Assembly: GCF_000745005.1 (NCBI RefSeq)
Contig: NZ_JQNB01000001.1
Coordinates: forward strand, 744,001-808,000
Direction: 5' to 3'
Length of the DNA: 64,000 nucleotides
Origin: Luteibacter sp. 9135
Lineage (GTDB): Bacteria > Pseudomonadota > Gammaproteobacteria > Xanthomonadales > Rhodanobacteraceae
The position numbers were made by a program, and so were the translations under genes. This document shows positions 38,605 to 49,236 of the stretch, piece after piece. The stretch's first letter is position 1, and every line of letters begins with the position of its first letter. The notes beneath the pieces are model-generated. The model was given only the letters and a program-made list of their open reading frames with translations. It was not told the origin of the DNA and made no database searches.

Positions 38605-41600
38605 ATGGATATGACTCCACCGCAGGCACCGCCTGCCATCGTCAGCAGTACGCAACAGGAGGCCATCGACGGGCTTCGGCGACTGCTGGACGTGCAGGCA
38701 TGGCTGGCCGAGCAGCAAGCCGCGCTCCCCGCCCTGCCGGCCACACCCCACGCCGAAGATCGCACGGCGTACCTTGCCGGATTGGATGCGTGGTGGCGCC
38801 AGCCGGTCGATGGTGCGCCCGGCACGCCCTCCGTGGCGCGTATCGACGCCCTGGCGGCACGACTTGCCGCCACCATGCGCGACGAAGCCATCGTGCGACG
38901 CATCGACGGCACCCTGGACGAGGCAGCCGCTTCGCTGGCCACCGGTTTCGCTCGCTCCTACGGCGGCGCGTTGCCGCCGGGTACCGACGTACGCAGCCTG
39001 CGCATCGGCGAAGCCGATTACGCCGGCGCGGTGATCGTCACCCGCGAAACGCCAGGATCGCCCACGCTGCTCTTTACGCCGGACCATGGCTGGGAGACTT
39101 TCGAAACGCTCGATGCGTTGCACGCGCGCACGGAGGTTCGCCTGCGCCAGGTCATGGCCCTCCACCAGACGCTGCCGGGCGTGCGCGCGGACGAGGCACA
39201 GCAGGTCGTCACCGCGGTACGCTTCGTCGATTCCGCGCCCCTGCACGGCGATGTATTCCAGTCCCTCGCGCACCGCATGGGCGAGCTGCACCGTCAGAAG
39301 GTGGCGGACGCATGGCCGGAAGCGGGCGCGGCAGATGCGTCGCCATTCGCCGACGACATCGCGGCCGCCGACGACCTGCACGACCTGATCGACGTGTTCG
39401 GCCTGATCAGCGCGCGCGAAATGCGCCTCGCGGTAGCGGCAAGCGAGGCACGCCTGGCGCGCGTGCCCGCCGAGGTGGCGCAGGGCTGGCGCCGCGCCGT
39501 AGCGGAATATCGGATGGCCGGCATGCTGGCCGTCGGTTCCGCACAGCGGCATCCCTCGCACATTCCGCTCGACCTTCCACAGTGGAGCCGGCGCGAACTC
39601 GTCGCTGCGCTGTCGCGGCAACGGATCGACGTCGATCCGGCCGACATCGCGATCGAGACCACCGGCACGGAAGCATTGACCCTGCCGGGCTCAACCTCAT
39701 CGACCGGCACGACACGCATGAGCCTCGCCGAATTCGCGCTGCGCAACACCGGCGTCATCGATGCGCGATCGTTGCGCGTGATCAGCGCGAAAGGCACGCC
39801 GCCACCCTTGCAGGCACTGCGTGACATCGTTCGCGAAATCAACCTCGCGCCCCGCTTCGCCACGTACCTGCGCGAAAAGCTGCGCGATCCCGACGGCCGC
39901 CCTTATCGCACGAGCACCATGCGCCTGCAGCAGGCGCGCATGCGCCTGGAAGCCGCCGACGCACGCATGGCTTCTTACCTCACCGACGAACCCGCTGTTT
40001 TCCTCGACGACAACGACGACCGGGGATACCGCATGGTCGAAGCGGTGCTCGACAGCCCGGCTGCCGCCACCCGGCGCACCGTGGGCGGCCACCGCGTCAG
40101 CGTGCAACAACTGGTCTATCAGGGCGAGGTGGTCAGCGACGTGCTGGTCATCGGCGTGCAGGATCCGCGCAGCTCGTCGCGCGTGGTGCTCTACACGCCC
40201 GGGGCGCCGGATGGCCTGTCGTTCCGCGAGTTCGCCGACCGGGCGACGGCCGCACGACACTTTTTGTATGCACCCGCGTTCGAGGAATACCTGCTGCGGC
40301 GGCTTCCCGCCGAATTCGGCGAGACACGTCCCAACGGCAGCGGACGGCGCTTTCGCGTGTCCGCATCGACGGCGCGTGCGCACTGGGTGCTGAGCGCCCC
40401 CAGCGATGGCCGTGGCACGCTCACGGAGGGCCCCTTTGAGGAACGGGTCGTGGATGGCGACGTCCGCACGGCCCTGTTCGATGCGGAGATCGTGCGACAG
40501 TCCCGCGACGTGGCCTGGGCCGGGCGAAGCACGGCCCAGGCCGATGCCGATTCGATCAAGGGAATTCTCCGGGTAGCCTTGTCGGGAAGTCGCGGCCCAA
40601 CGGCACCGATCATGGAGACCATCAGTGCCGTCGGCCAGGCGTTGCAGGCCACGTGGCGTTTCTACGATAACGTCAAGGCCGGTAATGGCAGCCAGGCCTT
40701 CGTGGATTTCACCGAGGCGTACACCGCGTCCCTGAGCCTGGCGGGTTGGCATGGTGCACTTTCCGCTGGCCGCCGGTCCGTGCTGACCTTGCCGCAAGGT
40801 CGCGGCGGGAAGCGCGCGCCGTCATCGCTGCGTCTTCCCGACCGCCATCCGTCGCTTGACACCCGGTATGCCGTCGACGGCGTCGATCTCAGCGGGACGC
40901 GACCGGATGCAAACGGCATTCACTGGCTGGATGGGCGTCGCTACCTCCGTCAGCAAGGCCGTGTTTTCGAGATACGCCAGGACGCCGCGGTGGATGCCTG
41001 GCGGCTGAAGCGGCCCAACGCCGTGGACGTGACCTTCCCCGGCCCCCTCATCGAACCCGGACCTTCGGGCCCGTGGCGGGTCCGGACGGATATCGGCCTG
41101 CGTGGCGGCTGGGTGGAACCGGGGGCCATGCCGCAGCCCAACACGCGCGGCATCATGGGGCAGGAGTTGCAGGGACTTTCCGAGTTCCAGCGCTGGACGT
41201 TCCAGCACGCGTTCCGACGCCGCCTGCACAATGTGGGTGAGGCCAACCTGCTCTACTGGGAAGCCACCTCCCAACCGACGCCGCGCTTCGTGACGCTGCG
41301 TCAGCGAACGGCCTGGAACGACGCCCTGCGCGAAGCACGCAGCACGCCGGTCGAGCCGCTGCCTCCGGGCGCCGCGCCGCCGCCCGGCGCGACGTGGCGT
41401 GTCCTGTCACCGGAGGAATGGCCCGCTTCGGTATGGCACGCGCATCACCCGGGCGATGCGCTGCTCGGCATGGGGCGGGATGGCTCGCTGGTCGTGCCGC
41501 TGCAATCGGTACCCCGATCGGGCCTGCGGGGGCTGCCGGCAAGAGGTGATGCACCCTTGCCCGCGGATGGCCACGACTGGCTGCACATCCGCCTGGATCG

Positions 41601-41760
41601 ATACCGCGCGCGGCTCGGGGCCGGCGATCGTCCGGGGATCCGCGTCATCGAGGACCGGCACGGTGGCGTCACCACCTATGTGCTCCAGCCCGATGCCGGT
41701 TTCCCGCTCAGTTTCCTCGGGCTGGAGGCCGGCGATTTCACGGCCCTGAATCTCCCCTAG
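38605..41760 (+). CDS. large dermonecrotic-toxin-like (DUF6543-type) protein, paralogue A
   Basis: A 1051-residue protein without signal peptide. It is colinear with two other proteins in this window. Shared landmarks are: an N-terminal helix [19 protein letters not shown] (about 19-37) followed by ALP; a central [20 protein letters not shown] block; [13 protein letters not shown]...FREF near 524; a [19 protein letters not shown] helix; and a [17 protein letters not shown]...WRLKRP repeat near 770. This plan resembles the large DUF6543/dermonecrotic-toxin-domain proteins of pseudomonads, some of which are secreted effectors. The last 200 residues differ from B and C. No catalytic motif is evident. 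Composition resembles neighbouring genes, so recent transfer is not indicated. Effector or toxin function is inferred. Confidence 0.7.
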   Translation: MDMTPPQAPPAIVSSTQQEAIDGLRRLLDVQAWLAEQQAALPALPATPHAEDRTAYLAGLDAWWRQPVDGAPGTPSVARIDALAARLAATMRDEAIVRRIDGTLDEAAASLATGFARSYGGALPPGTDVRSLRIGEADYAGAVIVTRETPGSPTLLFTPDHGWETFETLDALHARTEVRLRQVMALHQTLPGVRADEAQQVVTAVRFVDSAPLHGDVFQSLAHRMGELHRQKVADAWPEAGAADASPFADDIAAADDLHDLIDVFGLISAREMRLAVAASEARLARVPAEVAQGWRRAVAEYRMAGMLAVGSAQRHPSHIPLDLPQWSRRELVAALSRQRIDVDPADIAIETTGTEALTLPGSTSSTGTTRMSLAEFALRNTGVIDARSLRVISAKGTPPPLQALRDIVREINLAPRFATYLREKLRDPDGRPYRTSTMRLQQARMRLEAADARMASYLTDEPAVFLDDNDDRGYRMVEAVLDSPAAATRRTVGGHRVSVQQLVYQGEVVSDVLVIGVQDPRSSSRVVLYTPGAPDGLSFREFADRATAARHFLYAPAFEEYLLRRLPAEFGETRPNGSGRRFRVSASTARAHWVLSAPSDGRGTLTEGPFEERVVDGDVRTALFDAEIVRQSRDVAWAGRSTAQADADSIKGILRVALSGSRGPTAPIMETISAVGQALQATWRFYDNVKAGNGSQAFVDFTEAYTASLSLAGWHGALSAGRRSVLTLPQGRGGKRAPSSLRLPDRHPSLDTRYAVDGVDLSGTRPDANGIHWLDGRRYLRQQGRVFEIRQDAAVDAWRLKRPNAVDVTFPGPLIEPGPSGPWRVRTDIGLRGGWVEPGAMPQPNTRGIMGQELQGLSEFQRWTFQHAFRRRLHNVGEANLLYWEATSQPTPRFVTLRQRTAWNDALREARSTPVEPLPPGAAPPPGATWRVLSPEEWPASVWHAHHPGDALLGMGRDGSLVVPLQSVPRSGLRGLPARGDAPLPADGHDWLHIRLDRYRARLGAGDRPGIRVIEDRHGGVTTYVLQPDAGFPLSFLGLEAGDFTALNLP

Positions 41761-41772
41761 CCCCTCGCACCC

Positions 41773-41815
41773 TGCCGATCCCCGCACGGCGCGACGGCTC
41801 GCCCGGGGATCGGCA
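41773..41815 (+). terminator. perfect stem-loop behind paralogue A
   Basis: A perfect 12-bp inverted repeat (TGCCGATCCCCG and its complement) with a 19-nt loop lies 12 bp after the paralogue A stop codon and just before ubiE. There is no T-tract, so it may be a weak terminator or an mRNA 3'-end stabiliser. Confidence 0.45.
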
Positions 41816-41833
41816 ACGGGGTACCATCCATGG

Positions 41834-42583
41834 ATGGACAAGCACGACACCACTCATTTCGGTTTCCGCGACGTACCTGTCGCAGACAAACAAAAACTCG
41901 TCGGCCAGGTATTCACCTCGGTCGCACGCAGTTACGACCTCATGAACGATCTGATGTCCTTCGGCGTCCATCGCCTGTGGAAGCGCCATTTCGTCGCGGT
42001 CAGCGGTGTGCGTCGCGGCGACCGCGTGCTCGACCTGGCGGGTGGCACGGGGGACATCGCCGCCCTGCTCAAGCCGGTGGTCGGGGACGAGGGTGAAGTG
42101 GTGGTGGGCGATATCAACGCCGCCATGCTGGGTGTCGGTCGCGACCGCCTGACCGACCGAGGCCTGGTCTCGGGGCTGCGCTGGGCGCAGATGAACGCGG
42201 AGACGCTTCCGTTTCCCGACAACAGTTTCGACGCCGTGACCATCGCCTTCGGCCTGCGCAACGTCACCGACAAGGACAAGGCGCTGGCCGATATGCACCG
42301 GATCCTCAAGCCCGGTGGACGCGCGCTGGTGCTGGAGTTCTCGAAGGTTCACAGCCCGGTCCTCTCGCGTCTGTACGACGTGCATTCCTTCCAGATCCTC
42401 CCGCGCCTGGGCCGGCTGTTCGCCAACGACGGCGACAGCTACCAGTACCTCGCCGAGTCGATCCGCAAGCATCCCGACCAGGAAACGCTCAAGGGCATGA
42501 TGCTGGCAGCCGGATTCGGCCACGTGGAAGTGCGCAACCTCACCGGTGGCATCGTCGCGATCCATCGCGCTTATAAGCTCTGA
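41834..42583 (+). CDS. ubiE: ubiquinone/menaquinone C-methyltransferase UbiE
   Basis: A 249-residue SAM-dependent methyltransferase acting in ubiquinone (and menaquinone) synthesis. [18 protein letters not shown], the SAM motif [30 protein letters not shown] and [13 protein letters not shown] are the family signatures; the C-terminus [12 protein letters not shown] is typical. It sits between two of the large paralogues, an apparently ordinary housekeeping gene that these have come to flank. Confidence 0.96.
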   Translation: MDKHDTTHFGFRDVPVADKQKLVGQVFTSVARSYDLMNDLMSFGVHRLWKRHFVAVSGVRRGDRVLDLAGGTGDIAALLKPVVGDEGEVVVGDINAAMLGVGRDRLTDRGLVSGLRWAQMNAETLPFPDNSFDAVTIAFGLRNVTDKDKALADMHRILKPGGRALVLEFSKVHSPVLSRLYDVHSFQILPRLGRLFANDGDSYQYLAESIRKHPDQETLKGMMLAAGFGHVEVRNLTGGIVAIHRAYKL

Positions 42584-42639
42584 GGGGTTTCCCCACAGCC
42601 GTGCTGTAAGACGGCGGCACGTTGTCGGCGTGCGACACG

Positions 42640-42670
42640 GACAGACCGACCCCCTCGGCCTGCCTAACCT
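42640..42670 (+). promoter_or_regulatory. paralogue-specific upstream element, copy B
   Basis: GACAGAC, 18 bp, then TAACCT, with TAACCT starting 39 bp before the ATG of paralogue B. Spacing is identical to copy A. The following CTTTACG and GCAAAGGA ribosome-binding region also match copy A closely. Confidence 0.5.
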
Positions 42671-42703
42671 TTACGTGGAGACTCCCCACGCAAAGGACGC
42701 GAT

Positions 42704-45700
42704 ATGGACACCACCCCGCCGCAGGCACCGCCCGCACTAACCCAGAGCGAGCATCAGCAGGCACTCGATACCGTCAGGCGTCTGGCCGACGTGCAGCGCT
42801 GGCTCGTGGAACAACGCAGCGCCTTGCCCGTATGGCCCGTCTCGCCCACGACGCAAGGGAAAGACGCCTACCTGGACGGTCTCACCGACTATTGGCGCGC
42901 CCCCGTCGTCCTCGCGCCGGGGGCAGACCCCGTCACCCGTGCTTCCGCGCTCGCCACGCAACTGGCCGGCGCGATGCGCGACGATGCCGTGCTGCTAGGG
43001 CTGGACGGCACGCTGGACGAGCGCGCGGTGGCGTGGGCCACATCGTTCTCACGATCCCCGGCAACATCACCGGGGTTTATCGCCAGCGAACTGCTCATCG
43101 GCGACACCCCCTACGCCGGGGCGCTGGTGCTGCAAAAACCGGATGAAACCGACCTCGTGCTGCTTTTCATGCCGGATGCCGGCTGGCAGGCCTTTTCCGG
43201 CATGGACGACCTGCACGAAGCCGCCGAGAAGCATTTCCGCGAAGCCCTGCTGACCGACGAGGAACTGCCCGGCATCGTGCAAGACGACATCGAACCGCTG
43301 CTGGATGCGCCGTTTGTCTCGTCACGCGCCATGGGTCCGGACCCCTTCCATGAGCTGGTCTCGCGGATCGCGCGCGTGCAGGAGCAACGCGTCGCGGAGG
43401 CCTGGAGCGATGTCGCCGAAGGCCTCGTCGATGCGGGCGCACTGGCCGATCGCGTGCGCGACGCACTGGACATGAACGACCACCTCGACGTGCATGCGAT
43501 GCTGGCGCGCCGCGACGTACGTCTGGGCGACGCCGTGCAGGAAGCACGACTGGCCAGCCTGCCCGCATCCGTACGCGCCGACTGGAAACACGCACGCCAA
43601 GCCTACGTCGATGCCCTTGCCACCGCCAGCCAGCGACGAGCCGCTGCGGGCCTCACCGATATCACGCCACTAGGCGAGTTCGTCGAAGACGCCTTGAAGC
43701 GCGAACTCACGGCACGTGGCGTCACCGACGCACCGGCCGATCTCGTCGTGCGCATCACCCCTGTGCCCGGCGAGGTGACGGGGCTGCTTTCCCATGTCTT
43801 CCAGGGGCCATCGACCCAACGCGCCGGGCTGGTGGAGTTCGCTTACCAGAACATCGGCCGCCTCTCCGTGGCAGCGCTGGGCCTGGAACGCGCCGATGGC
43901 GCCGCGCCGTCGGTGTCGCTCGACGGGCGGGCCATCCGCGACATCGTGCGCAGGGCTGACGTGGGGACCGCGTATGCCGATTACCTCGATCGGCAGCTGA
44001 TGTCGTCCCCGCAGGCGACGATGTCGCGCGCGATCGCTCGCGACCTGCAGCAGGCCCGCATGCGTTTCGAACTGGAGGAATGCCGCCTGTCCTACTATCG
44101 GCAGGATGTACCGCGGGCGTTCGCCTATGCCGACCGGGACGTCGGCTATCGCTGGATGAAGGCGGTGATCGACGCACCGACGCCGTCGTCGCGCCCCACC
44201 GTCGACGGGTACACGATCGTGGCACGCCAGGTGACGTATGGCGGCGTACCCCTGGCGGAGGTGTTCGAGGTTGGCACCAGCTCGCAGAACAGCTCGTCCC
44301 GTGTGGTGCTCTACACGCCCGGCGCCCCCGACGACGTGGTGTTCCGCGAATTCCATTCGCGCGAAGACGCGGCGCGCCGTTTCTTCCTGAACCCCGCGAA
44401 CGAAGGCTGGTTGCTCGACCGGCTTCCCGGCACGTTCGCGGAAACCGCGGCCAACGGCTCACGACGATTCAAGGTATCCGACGCCGCGCAACGAAGCCAC
44501 TGGGTGTTTGCGCAGCAGGATCCGGGGCACTACACACGCATGGAGGAAAATCTCGATCACCGCGTGGTGGAAGGCCATCTGATCGATGCACTGTATGCCA
44601 CCTCGGTGTCGTTGATGAAGGATCATGTCGCCACCCTTACCCGCGCCACGACATCAGCGGACTGGCAGTCGGCCACGCACGCACTGGCGTCAGCGACCGC
44701 CGCCGCCAGCCCTGTGCCCCACCTCGCGGGCGAGGTTCTCGCGCAGGCCCTGCGACAGACGGGACAGATCATGCCCGCTCTGTGGCGGATGGAAGAAAAC
44801 ATCAAGGCAGGCGATCATCCACAAGCCTTTCTCGACCTGGTCCAGGCGTATCACTCGTCACTGAACGTCATCGGGGTGCGATCGCTGCCGGGTGCACGGC
44901 TTCCGGGTAGCCTGGTCCGTGCCGGCCACCGCTCGGCCAGTGTGGTGTCCAGCCGCCAGCGTGTACCCCATCCGGACGCCATCTTCGAGTCGCGTTTCGT
45001 CGCCCATGGCATCGACCCCGCCACGGCCGAGTCGGTGCATGCGGGCGTGCTCACGCTTCGCGACAATCATTACATCAGCCAGCACGGCCGGCTGTACGGC
45101 GTGCGCTTCGATGCGGGCGCTGGCACATGGCGGCTCGCACGCCCGGGAGCCCTGGACGCGCATTTCACCGGTCCCGCGGTCGAGCGCGGCGTTTCCGGTG
45201 CGTGGCGAATGTCGCGGGGTGTCGGGTTGCGTGGGGGTGGCGAGAATGGCTCACGCAAGCTGCTGGGACGCATGCGGGCCGAGCGTGCCCAGCCACGCGT
45301 GGCCACGCTCAGCCAGAACCAGCGAAGGGCCCTGCTCAGCGAGTTGAGCCGTCTCACGGGCAGCCGTGCCGATGCCGTGTCGATCTACGCCAGCATGCGG
45401 CCTGCGGACGCCGCGTTGCGCGGACGGGGCCTCACCCTCGTGCAGCAGGGCTATTTCCATCGCGCACTGGAATACGCAGAACAGATCCCGCGGATCCCGA
45501 GGATCCCGCCCCTGGGCCGCGTGGAGCCGTTTGCGATACGGCCGCGCGCCGCGGCGGCGTCGTCGGCACCGCGCCCGTCGGGACCGCAACCGGGTTTCTC
45601 CGGCGGAGTCGCCGTGCGCCATCCGGCAGGCCTCGCGCTGACAAGACCGCCCGCGGCGCCGCTGGTGGCGTTGCCGCCCACGGCATGGCCGGACACGGTA

Positions 45701-46117
45701 TGGATCTACCTGTCCGAAGCGGAAGTCGCCGCGCGCACCGGCGCCGTGGACATACGTATCCCGCAGGGCGTCCTTGCGCAGGGGCGCGTCGCGGGCGTCG
45801 CCGGATTGACGCTCCCCCCGGAAACACCGCTGGCAGGCATTCCCGGTTCGGTCCTGGCCGGCGTCGGCACGGGGGACACCCTCGGTTCCGTCGCACGTGG
45901 CTGGGTGCGTGTGGACCTGCGAGCCGTAAGGGCGCGCGCAGGCAACGATGGCCTGCCGTTGTTCCAGTTGTCCCGCGCCGGTGCGCCGGGCAGCACCGGC
46001 GTGGTCATCACGCCCCGTCCCTCCATCGGCGATCCGGCGGCCATGCGCGATGTATGGCTCGCGGCGGGCGAGTACGAGCTCGGTGTCTGGCCCCGGGCCG
46101 CGGTGTCACGCCCCTAA
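42704..46117 (+). CDS. large dermonecrotic-toxin-like (DUF6543-type) protein, paralogue B
   Basis: An 1137-residue protein, the longest of the three. The start [20 protein letters not shown] mirrors A ([12 protein letters not shown]), and ALDTVRRLADVQRWLVEQRS follows. Other matches are [31 protein letters not shown]...FREF near 531, FFLNPANEGWLLDRLPGTF, and LRDNHYISQHGRLYGVRFDA with GTWRL near 790, then SGAWRMSRGVGLRGG. The C-terminal 280 residues contain a Pro/Ala-rich linker absent from A and C, then WPDTVWIYLSEAEVAARTG and a beta-rich end. No signal peptide, membrane helix or known catalytic motif is visible. Closest in the window to A; effector-like function is inferred. Confidence 0.7.
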   Translation: MDTTPPQAPPALTQSEHQQALDTVRRLADVQRWLVEQRSALPVWPVSPTTQGKDAYLDGLTDYWRAPVVLAPGADPVTRASALATQLAGAMRDDAVLLGLDGTLDERAVAWATSFSRSPATSPGFIASELLIGDTPYAGALVLQKPDETDLVLLFMPDAGWQAFSGMDDLHEAAEKHFREALLTDEELPGIVQDDIEPLLDAPFVSSRAMGPDPFHELVSRIARVQEQRVAEAWSDVAEGLVDAGALADRVRDALDMNDHLDVHAMLARRDVRLGDAVQEARLASLPASVRADWKHARQAYVDALATASQRRAAAGLTDITPLGEFVEDALKRELTARGVTDAPADLVVRITPVPGEVTGLLSHVFQGPSTQRAGLVEFAYQNIGRLSVAALGLERADGAAPSVSLDGRAIRDIVRRADVGTAYADYLDRQLMSSPQATMSRAIARDLQQARMRFELEECRLSYYRQDVPRAFAYADRDVGYRWMKAVIDAPTPSSRPTVDGYTIVARQVTYGGVPLAEVFEVGTSSQNSSSRVVLYTPGAPDDVVFREFHSREDAARRFFLNPANEGWLLDRLPGTFAETAANGSRRFKVSDAAQRSHWVFAQQDPGHYTRMEENLDHRVVEGHLIDALYATSVSLMKDHVATLTRATTSADWQSATHALASATAAASPVPHLAGEVLAQALRQTGQIMPALWRMEENIKAGDHPQAFLDLVQAYHSSLNVIGVRSLPGARLPGSLVRAGHRSASVVSSRQRVPHPDAIFESRFVAHGIDPATAESVHAGVLTLRDNHYISQHGRLYGVRFDAGAGTWRLARPGALDAHFTGPAVERGVSGAWRMSRGVGLRGGGENGSRKLLGRMRAERAQPRVATLSQNQRRALLSELSRLTGSRADAVSIYASMRPADAALRGRGLTLVQQGYFHRALEYAEQIPRIPRIPPLGRVEPFAIRPRAAAASSAPRPSGPQPGFSGGVAVRHPAGLALTRPPAAPLVALPPTAWPDTVWIYLSEAEVAARTGAVDIRIPQGVLAQGRVAGVAGLTLPPETPLAGIPGSVLAGVGTGDTLGSVARGWVRVDLRAVRARAGNDGLPLFQLSRAGAPGSTGVVITPRPSIGDPAAMRDVWLAAGEYELGVWPRAAVSRP

Positions 46118-46122
46118 TCCGC

Positions 46123-46151
46123 CCCGGTGCCGGAAGACCTCCGGCACCGGG
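46123..46151 (+). terminator. perfect stem-loop behind paralogue B
   Basis: An exact 11-bp inverted repeat (CCCGGTGCCGG and its complement) with a 7-nt loop starts five bases after the paralogue B stop codon and ends 36 bp before the aminopeptidase ATG. It lacks a T-tract, like the hairpin behind paralogue A. Confidence 0.45.
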
Positions 46152-46187
46152 TGGCATACTGGCGCCTTGCCTGCACCGGAAGCCTCC

Positions 46188-48035
46188 ATGCGCCTGCCAT
46201 CCATCCTGGTCCTCGCCCTCGCGTTCCCGGCAGCGGCCCTCGCCACCGATCCGCACTCCTATGCCCAGCCCGACACGGTCCGGGTCACCCATCTCGACCT
46301 CGACCTGACGCTGGACTTCGGCAAGCGCGAACTGGCCGGCCAGGCGACGTTGAAGCTCGACTGGAAGGCATCCGGGGCCAGCGACCTGGTGCTGGATACG
46401 CGCGACCTGACGATCGTCCGCGTGGAAGCCCTCGACGCCGGCGGCAAGGCATCGGCGTTGAAGTTCGCCCTGGCGCCCCGCGACAAGGAACTCGGCGCGA
46501 AGCTGACGATCCAGGCCCCCACGCATCCGGGCAGCGTGCGCATCGTCTACGCCACCGCACCGGAAGCCTCCGGACTGCAGTGGCTGACGCCGGCACAGAC
46601 GGCGGACAAGAAGCAGCCTTTCATGTTCTCGCAATCGGAGTCGATCCACGCCCGTTCGTGGGTACCGCTGCAGGATTCCCCCGCGATCCGCTTCACCTAC
46701 GACGCGCATATCCACGCGCCGAAGGATGTCCGCGTGGTAATGAGCGCCATCAACGACGCGAAGCATCCGCTGGATGGCGACTTCACCTTCGACCAGCCAC
46801 ATCCCATTCCGTCGTACCTGCTGGCGATCGCCGCCGGCGACCTGGCGGTCAAGGAAACCGGGCCGCGCAGCGCCGTCTACGCCGAACCCAGCGTGGTCGG
46901 CAAGGCCGCGCACGAGTTCGAGGACACCGAAAAGCTCATCGCCACCACCGAGCAACTGTACGGCCCGTACGCATGGGGCCGCTACGACATCCTCGTACTA
47001 CCGCCGTCGTTCCCGTTCGGTGGCATGGAAAACCCGAACATGACCTTCGCCACGCCGACCGTGCTGGTCGGCGACAAGAGCCTGGTCTCGCTGGTCTCGC
47101 ACGAGCTGGCCCATTCGTGGTCGGGCAACCTGGTCACCAGCGCCGCGTGGCGCGATATCTGGCTCAACGAGGGCTTCACCACCTATGTCCAGGGCCGCAT
47201 CACCGAAGCGGTGTACGGCAAGGCGCTGGCGGACGAGGAAGCCCTGTTGTCCGCGCGCGAGTTGCAGAAGACGATCGGCCAGATGCCTGCCAACACGCAG
47301 AAGCTGACGCCGGACGCGCGTGGCGTGGGCGCGGACGATTCACTGTCCTCCGTGGCATACGACAAGGGCTCGTGGTTCCTGCGCACGTTGGAGCAACGGT
47401 TCGGCCGCGACACGTTCGATGCCTACCTGAAGGGTTATTTCGCCCATTTCGCCTTCCAGAGTATCGATACGGACACGATGTTCGCCTACCTCAAGGCGAA
47501 CCTTCTCGATAAATACCCCGGCAAGATGAGCGAGGCCGAGGCCCGTGCATGGATATGGCAGCCGGGCATCCCGAAGGATGCGCCGCTGCCTGCCTCGCGG
47601 CGCTTCGACAGCATCGACGCGCAGCGCACAGCGTTCCTTGCCGGCACCCTCGCCGCCGACAAGCTCGATGCGAAGGGCTGGAACACTCAGGAGTGGATGT
47701 ATTTCCTCGACCGGTTACCCGACGTGCCGCCGCTGGCGAGCATGAAGGCGCTGGACGCGGCCTGGCACCTCACCGGCACGCCGAACGCCGAGATCGGCAT
47801 GCGCTGGTACGCGCACGCCATCGCCGCCGGCGACAAGGACGTCTGGACCGCCGCAGCCGAGCACATGACACGCATCGGCCGGCTCTACCTGACCACGCCG
47901 GTGTACCGCGCCTTCGCCCGCACCCCGGAAGGCCTGGCCTATGCCAGGGCCACGTACGCCAAGGCGAAGAGCGGCTATCACCCGATGACCCAGCAGGCGG
48001 TGGAACGTATCCTCGCCGGCACATCGAAGAAGTAA
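46188..48035 (+). CDS. M1 family zinc aminopeptidase, secreted (leukotriene A4 hydrolase-like)
   Basis: A 615-residue metallopeptidase with a signal peptide of about 19 residues ending ALA. The exopeptidase motif GGMEN is at 278-282 and the zinc site HELAH(x18)E at 305-309 with Glu328. The SARxWVPxQDSPAIRFTY-type context (RSWVPLQDSPAIRFTY) and the C-terminal helical domain resemble the LTA4H/aminopeptidase B branch rather than PepN. It probably trims peptides in the periplasm. It lies between paralogues B and C with no obvious functional link. Confidence 0.92.
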   Translation: MRLPSILVLALAFPAAALATDPHSYAQPDTVRVTHLDLDLTLDFGKRELAGQATLKLDWKASGASDLVLDTRDLTIVRVEALDAGGKASALKFALAPRDKELGAKLTIQAPTHPGSVRIVYATAPEASGLQWLTPAQTADKKQPFMFSQSESIHARSWVPLQDSPAIRFTYDAHIHAPKDVRVVMSAINDAKHPLDGDFTFDQPHPIPSYLLAIAAGDLAVKETGPRSAVYAEPSVVGKAAHEFEDTEKLIATTEQLYGPYAWGRYDILVLPPSFPFGGMENPNMTFATPTVLVGDKSLVSLVSHELAHSWSGNLVTSAAWRDIWLNEGFTTYVQGRITEAVYGKALADEEALLSARELQKTIGQMPANTQKLTPDARGVGADDSLSSVAYDKGSWFLRTLEQRFGRDTFDAYLKGYFAHFAFQSIDTDTMFAYLKANLLDKYPGKMSEAEARAWIWQPGIPKDAPLPASRRFDSIDAQRTAFLAGTLAADKLDAKGWNTQEWMYFLDRLPDVPPLASMKALDAAWHLTGTPNAEIGMRWYAHAIAAGDKDVWTAAAEHMTRIGRLYLTTPVYRAFARTPEGLAYARATYAKAKSGYHPMTQQAVERILAGTSKK

Positions 48036-48060
48036 GCCCCCAGGCTTGCATACCGTCACG

Positions 48061-48090
48061 ACGCCCCGCATCTTGCGGGGCGTCCTTTGT
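48061..48090 (+). terminator. probable terminator after the M1 aminopeptidase
   Basis: A perfect 10-bp stem (ACGCCCCGCA with TGCGGGGCGT, TCT loop) is followed by CCTTTGTT, a modest T-rich tail. It lies 26 bp after the stop codon and 17 bp before the next gene. Confidence 0.7.
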
Positions 48091-48106
48091 TCAGGCTCCC
48101 GATCCC

Positions 48107-49105
48107 ATGGCCAAGACCCCGCTCCCCGCCCCGACATCCAGCCGGCCGCTCTGGCAGCGCCTGCTGATCCGCCGGCTCAAGTTCCTCGTCGTCGTGGCCC
48201 TGGTACTGGGCGTCGGCGCCGGCGGTGTCTACCTGTTCGCACCCTCGCTGCTGCTGAAGGCCGACGCGGCCCGCCTGGCGATGGCTGCGCACATGGAAAA
48301 GAAGCAGGTGGTCGCGGGCGACACCACCTGGTCGTACTACGAAGGCGGCACCGGCCCCACCATCGTCCTGCTGCACGGTTTCGCGGCCAACAAGGAGACC
48401 TGGCTGGAGATGGCCAAGGGCCTGACCGATCACTTCCACGTGGTGGCGCCGGACCTTCCCGGCTGGGGCGAGTCGTCGCGCAACGATGGGGGCGACTACG
48501 GTGTCCCCGCCCAGGCGGCGCGTCTTCAGGCATTCGCCGCCGCCACGGGCCTCGGGCACTTCCTGCTGGTCGGCCATTCGATGGGTGGCGCCATTGCCGG
48601 CGTGTACGCGAGCGAACACCCCGACCAGGTGGCCAGCCTGGTCCTGATGAGTTCGCTGGGGCTCACCTTCAAGGACAACGATTTCGTGCGCGACGTCAAG
48701 GCGGGGAAGGACCCATTCATCTTCCACGACCGTGCCGACCTCGAGGCGCTGCTCGCGCGGATATTCCTCAACCCGCCGCACATCCCGGGCCGGGTCGAGG
48801 ACGCGCTGCTGGCGCGCAACGAAAAGGATCGCGCCTTCATCGAGCGCACCTTCGCCCGCCTGAGCGAGCCTGCGCAGGCCTACTCGCTCGATCCCGTCAT
48901 CGGCAGCCTGTCCATGCCGGTGCTCGGCGTCTGGTGCCGCGAGGACAAGATCATCGACGCATCCGCGCTGGACACGCTGCGCGGCGGACTGAAAAGCTCC
49001 CCGTCCATCGGTGCCACCGTCATGAACGGTTGCAACCACATGCCGATGCTCGAGAAACCCGACGAAACGGCGCGTATCCTCACGGGGTTCGCCCTGGCTC
49101 ACTGA
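48107..49105 (+). CDS. alpha/beta-hydrolase, membrane-anchored
   Basis: A 332-residue protein with one N-terminal membrane helix (about 26-46) and an alpha/beta-hydrolase domain. IVLLHGFAANKETW carries the oxyanion region, VVAPDLPGWGESS the second loop, and GHSMGG the nucleophile elbow with Ser158. A late Asp (REDKIID) and His (GCNHMPMLEKP) complete the triad. It resembles esterase/lipase or haloperoxidase-like hydrolases such as LipA-type lipases; substrate unknown. It precedes paralogue C, but that gene has its own promoter-like element. Confidence 0.88.
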   Translation: MAKTPLPAPTSSRPLWQRLLIRRLKFLVVVALVLGVGAGGVYLFAPSLLLKADAARLAMAAHMEKKQVVAGDTTWSYYEGGTGPTIVLLHGFAANKETWLEMAKGLTDHFHVVAPDLPGWGESSRNDGGDYGVPAQAARLQAFAAATGLGHFLLVGHSMGGAIAGVYASEHPDQVASLVLMSSLGLTFKDNDFVRDVKAGKDPFIFHDRADLEALLARIFLNPPHIPGRVEDALLARNEKDRAFIERTFARLSEPAQAYSLDPVIGSLSMPVLGVWCREDKIIDASALDTLRGGLKSSPSIGATVMNGCNHMPMLEKPDETARILTGFALAH

Positions 49106-49176
49106 AGACGGGCAAGGGGTCCGTGACACCCTGCCGATGGCTGCGTCATTGCGCCTTTGTGCAGCGGTCTTTCACC

Positions 49177-49208
49177 GACAGACGATGAGGTCACCCCACC
49201 CGTAACCT
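49177..49208 (+). promoter_or_regulatory. paralogue-specific upstream element, copy C
   Basis: GACAGAC, 19 bp, then TAACCT, with TAACCT starting 34 bp before the ATG of paralogue C. It is one base longer in the spacer and five shorter to the start than copies A and B, matching the greater divergence of protein C. Confidence 0.45.
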
Positions 49209-49236
49209 GCGGATTCCTTTCCCACAAGGTTTCCGC

